Assembly (NCBI GenBank): GCA_011321815.1 | Contig: DROS01000021.1 | Location: 1 to 64,000 of the forward strand | Origin: Gammaproteobacteria bacterium | Lineage (GTDB): Bacteria > Pseudomonadota > Gammaproteobacteria > SZUA-152 | Direction of reading: 5' to 3' | DNA length: 64,000 bases | Part shown: in pieces, positions 33,150 to 41,864 of the stretch | Position numbering within the stretch: position 1 is the stretch's first letter | Layout: the number at the start of each line of letters is the position of its first letter | Program-made: the position numbers and the translations under genes | Notes under the pieces: model-generated | What the model saw: the letters and a program-made list of their open reading frames with translations, nothing else | Told to the model about the DNA's origin: nothing | The model's database searches: none

Positions 33150-34829
33150 TTAGCGTGTCAGTTTTTTATATTTAATGCGATGCGGTTGATCTGCATCTGC
33201 CCCCAGACGACGTTTACGGTCGGCTTCGTAATCAGCGTAATTGCCTTCAAACCACACGACTTCGCTGTCGCTCTCAAATGCGAGAATATGGGTGGCAATG
33301 CGGTCGAGAAACCAGCGGTCATGGGAGATAACCACGGCGCAGCCGGGGAATTCCAGCAGGGCTTCTTCCAGGGCGCGCAGGGTTTCCACATCGAGGTCGT
33401 TGGTGGGTTCATCGAGTAACAACAAGTTGCCACCCGAGGCGAGCAGTTTGGCGAGGTGTACACGGTTACGTTCTCCGCCGGAGAGGTCGCCGACCCGCTT
33501 TTGCTGATCACTGCCTCTGAAGTTGAAACGACCAACATAGGCGCGGGAGTTGATTTCCATGCCACCATTAAGAGCGCCGATCATCATGTTGTCATGGCCG
33601 CCGGAGATTTCTTCCCACACGGTTTTGTTGTCGTCCAGTGCGTCGCGGCTTTGGTCTACACAGGCGACCTTGACGGTTTCGCCGACTTTCAGTTCGCCGC
33701 CGTCGGGTTTTTCTTCGCCGGTAATCATGCGGAACAGGGTGGTTTTGCCTGCGCCGTTGGGACCGATGATGCCGACGATGCCGCCGCGTGGCAGGTTGAA
33801 GTTGAGGTTGTCGTACAGCAGGCGTTCGCCGAATCCCTTTTTCAGGTTAGTCGCTTCGATGACCATGTCACCCAACCGTGGGCCGGGAGGGATGAACAGC
33901 TCATTGGTGGCATTGCGTGCGGTAAAGTCCTGTTTGCTCAGTTCCTCGAAACGGGCGATACGTGATTTGCTTTTGGCATGTCGGCCTTTGGGTGCGGTGC
34001 GCACCCATTCCAGTTCGGTTTTCATGGCTTTGATGCGTGCGCCTTCGGCTTTTTCTTCTTGTTCCAGTCGTGTGCTTTTTTGCTCCAGCCATGAGGAGTA
34101 GTTGCCTTCCCATGGAATGCCATGACCGCGATCCAGTTCCAGTATCCAGCCTGCGACGTTGTCAAGAAAATAGCGGTCGTGAGTGACGGCCACTACGGTG
34201 CCGGGGTAATCGTGCAGGAAGCGTTCGAGCCAGGCGACGGATTCGGCATCAAGGTGGTTGGTGGGTTCGTCCAGTAACAGCATGTCAGGTTTGGAAAGCA
34301 GCAGTTTGCACAGGGCAACACGACGGCGTTCACCACCGGAGAGTTTGCTGACATCGGCATCCCAGGGCGGCAGGCGCAGGGCGTCGGCAGCGATTTCCAG
34401 GGTGCGTTCCATGCTGTGGCCGTCGTTGGCTTGTAACAGGGCTTCCAGTTCGGCCTGTTTTTTGGCCAGTGCATCGAAGTCGGCATCGGGCTCGGCGTAG
34501 GCAGCGTATACGGCGTCCAGCTCTTCCTGTGCCGATGACAAATCACCCAGAGCTTCTTCCACATTGCCGCGTACGTCTTTGCTTTCATCCAGTTCGGGTT
34601 CCTGTGAGAGGTAGCCGATTTTGATACCGGTCTGTGGCCGGGCTTCACCAATGATGTCGGTGTCGATACCCGCCATGATACGCAGCAGGGTGGATTTACC
34701 CGAGCCATTAAGGCCCAGTACGCCGATTTTTGCGCCGGGGAAAAAGGAAAGGTGAATATCGCGGAGGATTTCGCGTTTGGGTGGGACGACTTTGCCCACG
34801 CCGTTCATCGTAAAAACATATTGTGCCAT
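33150..34829 (-). CDS. ettA: ABC-F protein EttA (energy-dependent translational throttle)
   Basis: A 559-residue cytoplasmic ABC-F ATPase with two nucleotide-binding domains: Walker [10 protein letters not shown] and GPNGAGKTT, signatures [11 protein letters not shown] and [11 protein letters not shown], and Walker [13 protein letters not shown] and [14 protein letters not shown]-site tRNA interaction linker lies between them ([23 protein letters not shown]). EttA binds the ribosomal E site and throttles initiation according to ATP/ADP. The length matches E. coli EttA (555). ATG 34829 (MAQYVFTMN) fits the family start; the frame is open further upstream to 34877. It is divergent from prmB, with 131 bp between. 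Confidence 0.95.
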   Translation of the reverse strand: MAQYVFTMNGVGKVVPPKREILRDIHLSFFPGAKIGVLGLNGSGKSTLLRIMAGIDTDIIGEARPQTGIKIGYLSQEPELDESKDVRGNVEEALGDLSSAQEELDAVYAAYAEPDADFDALAKKQAELEALLQANDGHSMERTLEIAADALRLPPWDADVSKLSGGERRRVALCKLLLSKPDMLLLDEPTNHLDAESVAWLERFLHDYPGTVVAVTHDRYFLDNVAGWILELDRGHGIPWEGNYSSWLEQKSTRLEQEEKAEGARIKAMKTELEWVRTAPKGRHAKSKSRIARFEELSKQDFTARNATNELFIPPGPRLGDMVIEATNLKKGFGERLLYDNLNFNLPRGGIVGIIGPNGAGKTTLFRMITGEEKPDGGELKVGETVKVACVDQSRDALDDNKTVWEEISGGHDNMMIGALNGGMEINSRAYVGRFNFRGSDQQKRVGDLSGGERNRVHLAKLLASGGNLLLLDEPTNDLDVETLRALEEALLEFPGCAVVISHDRWFLDRIATHILAFESDSEVVWFEGNYADYEADRKRRLGADADQPHRIKYKKLTR

Positions 34830-34960
34830 GGGTGGTTTTTTCTCGTATGCAGTTAAACAGGCGACGAGGGCTTGCAAGCCATCGTCAGGTATTTACCGTA
34901 AGATGCGGTTTGTTGGCGGACACTTTACCACAGCACATTCACAGCGTAACGGAGCAGGGC

Positions 34961-35896
34961 ATGGCAGGCAGAGATTCTATTGATATTTCACAAACAGATA
35001 TTCCTGATGAACTGGTGACTCTGGGTGATTTTGTGCGCTGGGGTACAAGCCGGTTTCGGGAAGCAGCGTTGTACTTTGGTCATGGCACGGACAATGCGTT
35101 GGATGAGGCTTTTTATCTGGTGACCCATGCCTTGCATTTACCGCATGAGATTCCTCCCTACATGTTGTCAACACGTCTGACGCGCGCAGAGCGCGTAACT
35201 GTGTTGGCATTGTTGCAGCAGCGCATTGATAGCCGGTTGCCTGCACCGTACCTTACACGCGAAGCCTGGTTTGCCGGGTTGCCGTTTTATGTGGATGAGC
35301 GGGTGCTGGTTCCGCGTTCGCCCATTGCCGAGCTGATCGAGGCTGGCTTTGAGCCCTGGGTGGATGCTACAAAGGTGGGCCACATTCTTGATCTGTGTAC
35401 CGGTGGTGGCTGCATTGCCATTGCTTGCGCGCGGGCATTTCCTTTTGCGCAGGTGGATGCCACGGATCTGTCGGCGGATGCACTGTCGGTGGCAGAGATA
35501 AACGTGAAAAAACATGACGTGGGGGACCAGCTGACGTTGCATCAGGGGGATTTGTTTGCCGGATTGAAAGGGCAGCGTTACGACATTGTCGTCAGTAATC
35601 CGCCTTACGTGGATGCCGAAGACATGGCGGCCCTGCCTGAAGAATACCGTCACGAACCGCAGCAGGCGCTGGCCTCGGGACAGGATGGGTTGGATATCAC
35701 CCGGCGCATTTTGCAACAGGCCGCGGATTTTCTTAACCCCGAAGGGGTGCTGATTGTGGAGGTGGGTAACAGTGCCGCTGCGCTGGTGGAGGCTTATCCC
35801 GGGCTGCCGTTTACCTGGCTGGAGTTTGAGCGGGGTGGTACGCATGTGTTTTTGCTTACCGCCGAACAACTGAATCACATGTCGCTTCAAACCTGA
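34961..35896 (+). CDS. prmB: Ribosomal protein L3 glutamine N5-methyltransferase PrmB
   Basis: A 311-residue SAM methyltransferase that modifies a glutamine of ribosomal protein uL3. Motif I is ILDLCTGGGCIAIA, and the catalytic NPPY motif is in IVVSNPPYVDAEDM. The N-terminal helical domain includes SRFREAALYFGHGTDNALDEA and RLPAPYLTREAWFAGLPF, which are typical of PrmB rather than PrmC. ATG 34961 has GGAGCAGGGC directly before it; the longer frame (from 34823) lacks family sequence in its extra 46 residues. Confidence 0.93.
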   Translation: MAGRDSIDISQTDIPDELVTLGDFVRWGTSRFREAALYFGHGTDNALDEAFYLVTHALHLPHEIPPYMLSTRLTRAERVTVLALLQQRIDSRLPAPYLTREAWFAGLPFYVDERVLVPRSPIAELIEAGFEPWVDATKVGHILDLCTGGGCIAIACARAFPFAQVDATDLSADALSVAEINVKKHDVGDQLTLHQGDLFAGLKGQRYDIVVSNPPYVDAEDMAALPEEYRHEPQQALASGQDGLDITRRILQQAADFLNPEGVLIVEVGNSAAALVEAYPGLPFTWLEFERGGTHVFLLTAEQLNHMSLQT

Positions 35897-35927
35897 TTGC
35901 TGTGTGGTCACGGGTTCGGCTGCGGGC

Positions 35928-35933
35928 TATAAT
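35928..35933 (+). promoter_or_regulatory. Candidate -10 element for hemN
   Basis: A perfect TATAAT 46 bp before the hemN start codon. No good -35 at 16-18 bp is visible, so the promoter is a suggestion only. Confidence 0.35.
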
Positions 35934-35979
35934 TCCCTATCATTAACGGGGCAAAGCCCCAGTGCCCTGGTGAGAATTT

Positions 35980-37416
35980 ATGACTGCTGCCTCCGCCCCC
36001 TCGCTTGAACAAAAGCTGGTTTTTGATCTGGACCTGATCCGTCGTTATAACCGTTCAGGCCCGCGTTACACCTCGTATCCCACGGCGGTAAAATTTGATG
36101 AGGCCTTTGCGGAACCGGCTTATTGTGCTGTGGCAGAAAAAACCAACGAGCAAAGCCGGGAAAAAATCCGGCAGGGTGGGCGGCCGACGCCGTTGTCTCT
36201 CTATTTTCATATCCCGTTTTGCGACACCGTATGTTTTTACTGCGGTTGCAATAAAATCGCCACCAAAGACCGCAGCAAGTCACAGCCGTATCTTGATCGT
36301 GTACATAAAGAACTGGCCATGCAGTCTGCTTTGTTTGATGACAATCGTGTGGTGGATCAATTGCACTGGGGTGGTGGTACGCCGACGTTTATCAGTCATG
36401 CGCAAATGCGTGAATTGATGGCCACTACACGCCGGTATTTTCAGTTACACGATGATGACAGCGGTGAATATTCCATTGAGATTGATCCACGCGAAGTGAC
36501 ACCGGAATCCATTGCCCTGTTGCGGGAAATTGGTTTTAACCGTATGAGTCTCGGTGTGCAGGATTTTGATGCACAGGTGCAGAAATCGGTGAATCGCATT
36601 CAAAGTGAAGAACAGACTTTTGCCACGTTGAATGCAGCCAAGGCAGAGGGCTTTAAGTCTGTCAGTATTGACCTGATTTATGGTCTGCCGCATCAGACTG
36701 TTGTGAGTTTTGCCACTACAGTGGATAAAATTATTGCCGCAAGCCCGGATCGTTTGTCGGTTTTCAACTATGCCCATTTGCCGGAAATGTTCAAGCCACA
36801 GCGTCGCATCAATGAAGATGAATTACCTTCCGCCAGTGAAAAGCTGGATATCCTGCAAGATACCAATGAGCGTTTGATCAAGGCCGGGTATGTTTACATT
36901 GGCATGGATCATTTTGCCAAGCCCGATGATGAGCTGGCGGTGGCGCAGCGTGAGCATACGTTGTATCGTAATTTTCAGGGTTACTCCACGCATGCGGATT
37001 GTGATTTGATCGGGCTGGGTGTGACTTCCATTGGCAAGGTGGGCAATACGTTCAGCCAAAATCACAAAACGCTGGATGCGTATTATGAAAGCATCGACGC
37101 AGGACAGTTGGCAGTGTATCGCGGGCTGGAACTGGACGAGGATGATTTATTGCGCAGCGAGGTGATTACGCGGCTGATTTGTCATTTTTCACTGCGGTTT
37201 GCCGAAATAGAGCAGCATTTCCATATCAATTTTGCCGAATATTTTGCGCAGGAACTGGAAGAGTTGCAGACGATGGCCACTGATGGTTTATTGAAGATGA
37301 CGGATGAGGTTATTGATATTGCCCCGGCCGGGCGTTTGCTGATTCGCAATGTGTGTATGGTGTTTGACAAATATCTGCGGCAGTCCAGCCAGCAACAGTT
37401 TTCCAAAGTGATATAA
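35980..37416 (+). CDS. hemN: Oxygen-independent coproporphyrinogen III oxidase (radical SAM)
   Basis: A 478-residue radical-SAM enzyme that converts coproporphyrinogen III to protoporphyrinogen IX without oxygen. The cluster-binding C81-x3-C85-x2-C88 (CDTVCFYCGC) is intact, with the extra C90 typical of HemN. The N-terminal RYNRSGPRYTSYPTA is the HemN trip-wire region that distinguishes it from HemW. QLHWGGGTPTF and EIDPREVTPE are also conserved. Length (about 457-480) is normal. Its presence fits the haem-protein and nitrogen-respiration or assimilation content of the region. Confidence 0.95.
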   Translation: MTAASAPSLEQKLVFDLDLIRRYNRSGPRYTSYPTAVKFDEAFAEPAYCAVAEKTNEQSREKIRQGGRPTPLSLYFHIPFCDTVCFYCGCNKIATKDRSKSQPYLDRVHKELAMQSALFDDNRVVDQLHWGGGTPTFISHAQMRELMATTRRYFQLHDDDSGEYSIEIDPREVTPESIALLREIGFNRMSLGVQDFDAQVQKSVNRIQSEEQTFATLNAAKAEGFKSVSIDLIYGLPHQTVVSFATTVDKIIAASPDRLSVFNYAHLPEMFKPQRRINEDELPSASEKLDILQDTNERLIKAGYVYIGMDHFAKPDDELAVAQREHTLYRNFQGYSTHADCDLIGLGVTSIGKVGNTFSQNHKTLDAYYESIDAGQLAVYRGLELDEDDLLRSEVITRLICHFSLRFAEIEQHFHINFAEYFAQELEELQTMATDGLLKMTDEVIDIAPAGRLLIRNVCMVFDKYLRQSSQQQFSKVI

Positions 37417-37441
37417 AACGGGTCGTTAGCGCAAAGGTTAC

Positions 37442-37496
37442 AAAGACGCAGAGGACGCAAAATTTATAGTTTTCTTTGCGTCCTCTGCGTCTTTTT
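37442..37496. terminator. Bidirectional terminator between hemN and the CBS-domain gene
   Basis: A perfect 20-bp stem (37442-37461 with 37475-37494) with a 13-base loop, flanked by A and T runs on both sides. It is centrally placed between convergent genes. Its sequence family (AAAGACGCAGAGGACGC) is common as an intergenic repeat in many proteobacteria. Confidence 0.85.
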
Positions 37497-37534
37497 GTCG
37501 GCGTCAATAACTGCCGGGTTGTGGCAGTACTGTG

Positions 37535-37975
37535 TTAGTATGACTCTGCCCAGGAAAGATGATTTTCCAGTTGTTGAATCGTGTACTGCTGTTCTTTGAT
37601 GATTTCTTTCACCACATCACCCACTGAAATCATGCCCACCAGTTTACCATTGTCCAGCACGGGTAAATGCCGGATGCGCTGTTCGTTGATGATCACCAGA
37701 CATTCACTGACCGGCTGTTCCGGAAAGGTATGAATAACCTTGTCGGTCATAATTTCCTTTACCAGGGTTTCTTTTGAAGCACGGTCTTTCAGAATTACTT
37801 TACGGGCATAATCGCGCTCGGAAAGAATGCCCACCAGTTCGTTTTCGTGAACAACGGCAAGTGCGCCAACGTGTTTATTGTCCATGTATTTTATGGCATC
37901 AAACACGGTGTCTTCAGGGCTGACGTGCCAGACTTCGCCACCTTTACCTTCGAGTAATTTTCCAACGGAAATCAT
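37535..37975 (-). CDS. Two-CBS-domain protein
   Basis: A 146-residue cytoplasmic protein made of one CBS pair. The first CBS motif includes HVSPEDTVFDAIKYMDNKHVGALAVVHENELVGILSERDYARKV. The second is TFPEQPVSECLVIINEQRIRHLPVLDNGKLVGMISVGDVVKEI. CBS pairs bind adenine nucleotides and act as energy or redox sensors, alone or on a partner. No catalytic domain is attached, and the partner is not evident from the neighbours. The gene is convergent with hemN and divergent from the LOG-family gene. Confidence 0.88.
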   Translation of the reverse strand: MISVGKLLEGKGGEVWHVSPEDTVFDAIKYMDNKHVGALAVVHENELVGILSERDYARKVILKDRASKETLVKEIMTDKVIHTFPEQPVSECLVIINEQRIRHLPVLDNGKLVGMISVGDVVKEIIKEQQYTIQQLENHLSWAESY

Positions 37976-38367
37976 GATAAAAAACCTCCGGTTTTGTCAT
38001 GTGGTGGATGCGCTTTTTACCATCCATCCTCGTTAATTTTATTATCGGTGGATTTACAGGAAAGATTAGCGGCAAAAGTTCTGTCTTGCCTTTATTCTTA
38101 CATTCCAATAGCTTATGTTGGCGGTGGAATGGGGTATGGAGGTGTGAAGTTTATTTTGTTCCCTGGCTGCTCTGTGTGGGCATACCCACTGTGGAATCAA
38201 TATCCTGTACTCTGCATCCACCCTGAAGATACGGGTTCAGGGTTAAATTGATATGCACCGTCATTCCGGCTAAAAACATGCGGAATGACGGTGTATGCAG
38301 AAAATTGCGGAAACCAGAATAAACCGGATTTCCAACATCAAAACGACTAAAACCAAAGGTTTCGAAA
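37976..38367. other. Intergenic region with a REP-like palindrome
   Basis: No gene is evident. CACCGTCATTCCG (38256-38268) pairs with CGGAATGACGGTG (38281-38293), a 13-bp stem of the GTCATTCCG type that is widespread as an extragenic palindromic repeat. The divergent promoters for the CBS and LOG genes should lie here but are not clear. Confidence 0.45.
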
Positions 38368-39051
38368 ATGATTGAAGATTTAAAAGGTGACGAGTCCTGG
38401 CGTATATTCAGGATCATCAGTGAATTCACAGAGGGTGTGGACCGGCTTTCCAATCTGGGTTATGCCGTGTCTATTTTTGGTTCTGCCCGTTTACCGCCTG
38501 AGAATCCGTATTATCAACAGGCTGTGGAAATGGCCAAGCGTCTGGCAAAAGAGGATTTTGCCATTATTACCGGTGGTGGGCCGGGTATTATGGAGGCGGC
38601 CAATAAAGGTGCTTTTGAGTCGCAAACCAAATCCGTTGGTTTGAACATTCGTTTACCGCATGAACAGACGGCGAATCCGTATCAGGATATTACACTGGAT
38701 TATCGTTATTTTTTTGTACGCAAGGTGATGTTTGTCAAGCACTCCATGGGTTATGTGTGTATGCCCGGAGGGTTTGGCACTATGGATGAATTTTTTGAGT
38801 CACTGACCTTGATGCAAACACAAAAAATTTATCCCATGCCAATGATTTTGTTCGGTGTGGCGTATTGGCAGGGGCTTATCGACTGGATGAAAAATACGAT
38901 GATTTCCAATGGTACTGTTTCGGCGACGGATTTCGATTATATTACGCTCACGGACGATATTGATCAGGTTGTGGAAACCATGGTCAAACAGCGCAAATGG
39001 AAAGAGAAGGTGAAAAAGCAGGCCGAAAAAGAAAATTCGTCATGCTTGTAA
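38368..39051 (+). CDS. LOG-family nucleotide phosphoribohydrolase-like protein (TIGR00730)
   Basis: A 227-residue Rossmann-like protein of the LOG/lysine-decarboxylase-like family. Diagnostic motifs are ITGGGPGIMEAANKGAF and PGGFGTMDEFFE; the latter is the family's active-site sequence. Members cleave nucleoside 5'-monophosphates to free base and ribose 5-phosphate; several (PpnN, LOG) are known. The C-terminus is Lys-rich. AAAGG precedes ATG 38368. Calling it a cytokinin enzyme would be over-interpretation in this organism. Confidence 0.85.
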   Translation: MIEDLKGDESWRIFRIISEFTEGVDRLSNLGYAVSIFGSARLPPENPYYQQAVEMAKRLAKEDFAIITGGGPGIMEAANKGAFESQTKSVGLNIRLPHEQTANPYQDITLDYRYFFVRKVMFVKHSMGYVCMPGGFGTMDEFFESLTLMQTQKIYPMPMILFGVAYWQGLIDWMKNTMISNGTVSATDFDYITLTDDIDQVVETMVKQRKWKEKVKKQAEKENSSCL

Positions 39052-39081
39052 ACAGTCGGGCAGTTGATTCACCGGTATTGG

Positions 39082-39924
39082 TCAAACCAGCAATGAGGCT
39101 TGTACTTCTCTAATGGATTCACCCGTGTCATCCATATCAATGATGCTGACTTCGGTGTCCAGACCCAGGCGTGAAAAAGAGGGAACATCGCTCCAGGTAA
39201 CGTTGCTATGCGGGTGCTCTTTGCCAAAATAGCTTTGCAGGTTGGCGGCGATGACCACATCAATCAAGTCCGCGGTGCTGCCTGAGTCATAGCCCAGGTC
39301 TTCATGTTTTGCGGCAACATTGATAATGTCCTGCGGAAATTCCCAGCTGCTCAGCAGTGCAATACCAATGGTGGTATGCAGTTCACGAATAATGTCGGCA
39401 AGCACACTCGGTTTTGCCAATAGTTCAGGAATATCTTCTGCGTATTTGATAATGGGCAGTGCGCCGATATCGTGTACCAGACCGGCAAACATGGCCTGAT
39501 CTGGTTTTAGCCGGGCCATGCTTGCCAGTGCCTGGCTGATGGCGGCCACTTCGGTGCTGTGCACCCAAAAGTTGCGAAACAGCTTGTCTGTGATATCCGT
39601 GGTGGGTTGAAAGATTTGCTGCACGATGAGGCTGTTGACAGTGTTTTTTACCGTGGTGTTACCCATGCGGGTAACTGCCATGTCGACGCTGTCAATATGC
39701 TTGGAGCCACGCAACAGAGGACTGTTGGCTACCTGTATCAGTTTGGCGGACAGGGCGGCATCGGTGCTGATTACCTGGGCCACGGCTTTGGTGTTGGCAT
39801 TTTCATCTGCCAGGGTATCTCTGACTTTTAATGCCACCTCGGGCAAGCTGGGCAGTACCAGTTTATTGCTTTCCAACTCGGTGATGAGTTGGGTCAGGAT
39901 ACGGTTTTTCAGTTCGCTGGACAT
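39082..39924 (-). CDS. HDOD-domain signalling protein
   Basis: A 280-residue protein consisting largely of an HDOD domain. LPSLPEVALKVRDTLADE begins it, ISTDAALSAKLIQVANSPLLRG is the conserved helix pair, and FAGLVHDIGALPIIKYA is the HD-like part that usually lacks phosphodiesterase activity. HDOD proteins are output or scaffold modules in c-di-GMP, chemotaxis and virulence signalling. ATG 39924 has CGGAG 5 bp upstream and is preferred over 39975. It follows the PP2C-kinase gene on the same strand after 90 bp. Confidence 0.85.
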   Translation of the reverse strand: MSSELKNRILTQLITELESNKLVLPSLPEVALKVRDTLADENANTKAVAQVISTDAALSAKLIQVANSPLLRGSKHIDSVDMAVTRMGNTTVKNTVNSLIVQQIFQPTTDITDKLFRNFWVHSTEVAAISQALASMARLKPDQAMFAGLVHDIGALPIIKYAEDIPELLAKPSVLADIIRELHTTIGIALLSSWEFPQDIINVAAKHEDLGYDSGSTADLIDVVIAANLQSYFGKEHPHSNVTWSDVPSFSRLGLDTEVSIIDMDDTGESIREVQASLLV

Positions 39925-40014
39925 GGTTTCTCCGCTCTGGTCGTCAGAGACAAACTGCCGCTCAGCCGTCTCCATTAGGCTCTTGCTGTATTAGCGGGTC
40001 CGCCGGGGGAAAAT

Positions 40015-41742
40015 TTAGCGCACCAGGAAATAGATGAGCACAAGATTGGTGAGCACCATGGCGATGGCCAGCAGGCGCCAGAATTCAGTAGGGTTTCTTT
40101 CCAGCAACGGGCGTTGCTGGTCTTTCATGAATTCCGGGTTGGGGTGGGCCAGATCGTGTACGAACTCTGAAAGTGTGCCGTAACGCTGTTGTGGATCGGG
40201 GTGCACAGCCTTACGCAGGGTGCGGTCCATCCATATTGGAATCATCGGGTTGTATTGGCTGCCGGGCTGGTAAGCCAGCTTTGCTATTGTGCGGGGGTTA
40301 TCGGCATTTTCCAGACTGTTGCCGTAAGGCAGTTTTCCGGTGAGCAGTTCATAACAAATGGTGCCGAGAGAAAAAATATCCGAGCGGTTGCTGCCGGGTT
40401 GGCTTAATAAATATTCCGGTGCGGTGTAGTTGCGTGTGCCCAGCAGGTTGAGGCGTTCGATAGGCGAATAAATTTCGGCGATACCGGCAATTTTGGTGGA
40501 GCCAAAGTCGATAATGCGCACTTTGCCGCTGGCATCCAGCATGATGTTTTCGGGTTTTAAGTCCTGATGCAACATTTCCAGCCGATGAAAGGCCCGCAAC
40601 CCGGTGGCGATTTGTTCTACCAGCAAACGCACTTCCTTGATGTCCGGTCTGGAATGCTGGCTCATCCATTTGCGCAGGGTCTGACCGTCGATGTATTCGG
40701 TGACGTAATACAAAAACTGTCGGGGGCGGTCTTTGTCGTAAATCGTCAACACCCGTGAGTTGTGAATGCGTTTGCCCACCCATTCCTCACGCATGAAACT
40801 TTCGATGTAAGTGGCTTCGTCTTCAAAATTGACGGACGGTGTTTTAATCACCACCCGTTGGCCGGTGTCAATATCTTCTGCCTTGTAGACCTGGGTACGG
40901 TTGCTGGCATGGATTTCACGTAGAATGCGATAGCCGTCCAGAATCATGCCAGGCTCAAGATCCGGCGGAAAGGGCAGGCGGGTGAGCTCTTGATGCGCCT
41001 CGTTGGCGGTTTGTACCGGCAGGGTATTAACGTGCAGTACCTGGCAGGTAATGTTGTCTGTGCTGCCATGGTCTAACGAGAATTGTACGATGGATTTTGC
41101 TGCCTGCTCCGGGTCGTTGTTGGTGGCGACAAGCCGGGCGATCTCTTTATCTGAAATGAAATCATGTACACCATCGGTGGTGAGTACATAAATATCACCG
41201 GCCTCCAGTTCGGTGTGGCGGTAATCAATTTCCAGATGCACATCAATGCCCATGGCACGGTTGAGATAATCCTTGTCACCCACCCAGCGACGGTGGTCAG
41301 TGGTAAGGCATTCCAGGTTGTTACCCTGCAAGCGATACACCCGCGAATCACCCACATGAAAAATATGTCCGGTGGTGGATTTCAGCACCAACGCACTGAA
41401 AGTAGTGATCATGCCCTGGCTGTGGTGACGTGGATCACTTTCGTGCTGCTGGCCTTTACTGTATAGCCAGCTGTTGATGGCGGTAAGGATTTTGTGTGCC
41501 GAGGTTTTGGTGGTCCAGGAATCCGGTGTGGAATAATAATCCGATAAAAAGCTGCCCACGCAGGTTTCCGCCGCTTCACGTCCGGCAATGCAACTGCTCA
41601 CACCATCGGCAATGGCAACAGCAATGCCTTTGTTTTTTAATTGTGGTTCATTGGGAATGACTGCGCCATGGAAATCCTGGTTTTCTTCTTTGCGACCCTG
41701 TTCCGAGTGTTGGCCGAGGGTGATGTTAAGTTTGGCGGTCAT
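40015..41742 (-). CDS. PP2C-type phosphatase / Ser-Thr protein kinase fusion with C-terminal membrane anchor
   Basis: A 575-residue bifunctional enzyme. Residues about 1-245 are a PP2C phosphatase (VAIADGVSS, HVGDSRVYR, LTTDGVHDF, and a final DN motif, STDNITCQV). Residues about 265-530 are a Hanks-type kinase (RVVIKTP lysine, HQDLKPENIMLD catalytic loop, IIDFGSTKI as DFG). One C-terminal helix (LLAIAMVLTNLVLIYFLV) anchors it. It lies 122 bp after the nitrate transporter gene on the same strand, so it may regulate nitrate uptake or assimilation. ATG 41742 gives a normal PP2C start, although the ribosome site is weak. Confidence 0.88.
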   Translation of the reverse strand: MTAKLNITLGQHSEQGRKEENQDFHGAVIPNEPQLKNKGIAVAIADGVSSCIAGREAAETCVGSFLSDYYSTPDSWTTKTSAHKILTAINSWLYSKGQQHESDPRHHSQGMITTFSALVLKSTTGHIFHVGDSRVYRLQGNNLECLTTDHRRWVGDKDYLNRAMGIDVHLEIDYRHTELEAGDIYVLTTDGVHDFISDKEIARLVATNNDPEQAAKSIVQFSLDHGSTDNITCQVLHVNTLPVQTANEAHQELTRLPFPPDLEPGMILDGYRILREIHASNRTQVYKAEDIDTGQRVVIKTPSVNFEDEATYIESFMREEWVGKRIHNSRVLTIYDKDRPRQFLYYVTEYIDGQTLRKWMSQHSRPDIKEVRLLVEQIATGLRAFHRLEMLHQDLKPENIMLDASGKVRIIDFGSTKIAGIAEIYSPIERLNLLGTRNYTAPEYLLSQPGSNRSDIFSLGTICYELLTGKLPYGNSLENADNPRTIAKLAYQPGSQYNPMIPIWMDRTLRKAVHPDPQQRYGTLSEFVHDLAHPNPEFMKDQQRPLLERNPTEFWRLLAIAMVLTNLVLIYFLVR

Positions 41743-41864
41743 GGTGTTTATGTGGATTTGCAGTTGTAGGGTGGGCAATGCCCACCGGAATTTTTGCACA
41801 CTTTGTACATTGGGTGGTGGGCAGCGCTTTACAGTGAGAGGTTATTTTATGCATGTTCCTTATT

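Noticed and set aside
37994..38251. Open frames in the CBS/LOG intergenic region
   Set aside because: They have no ribosome sites or recognisable sequence and run into the REP-like palindrome.
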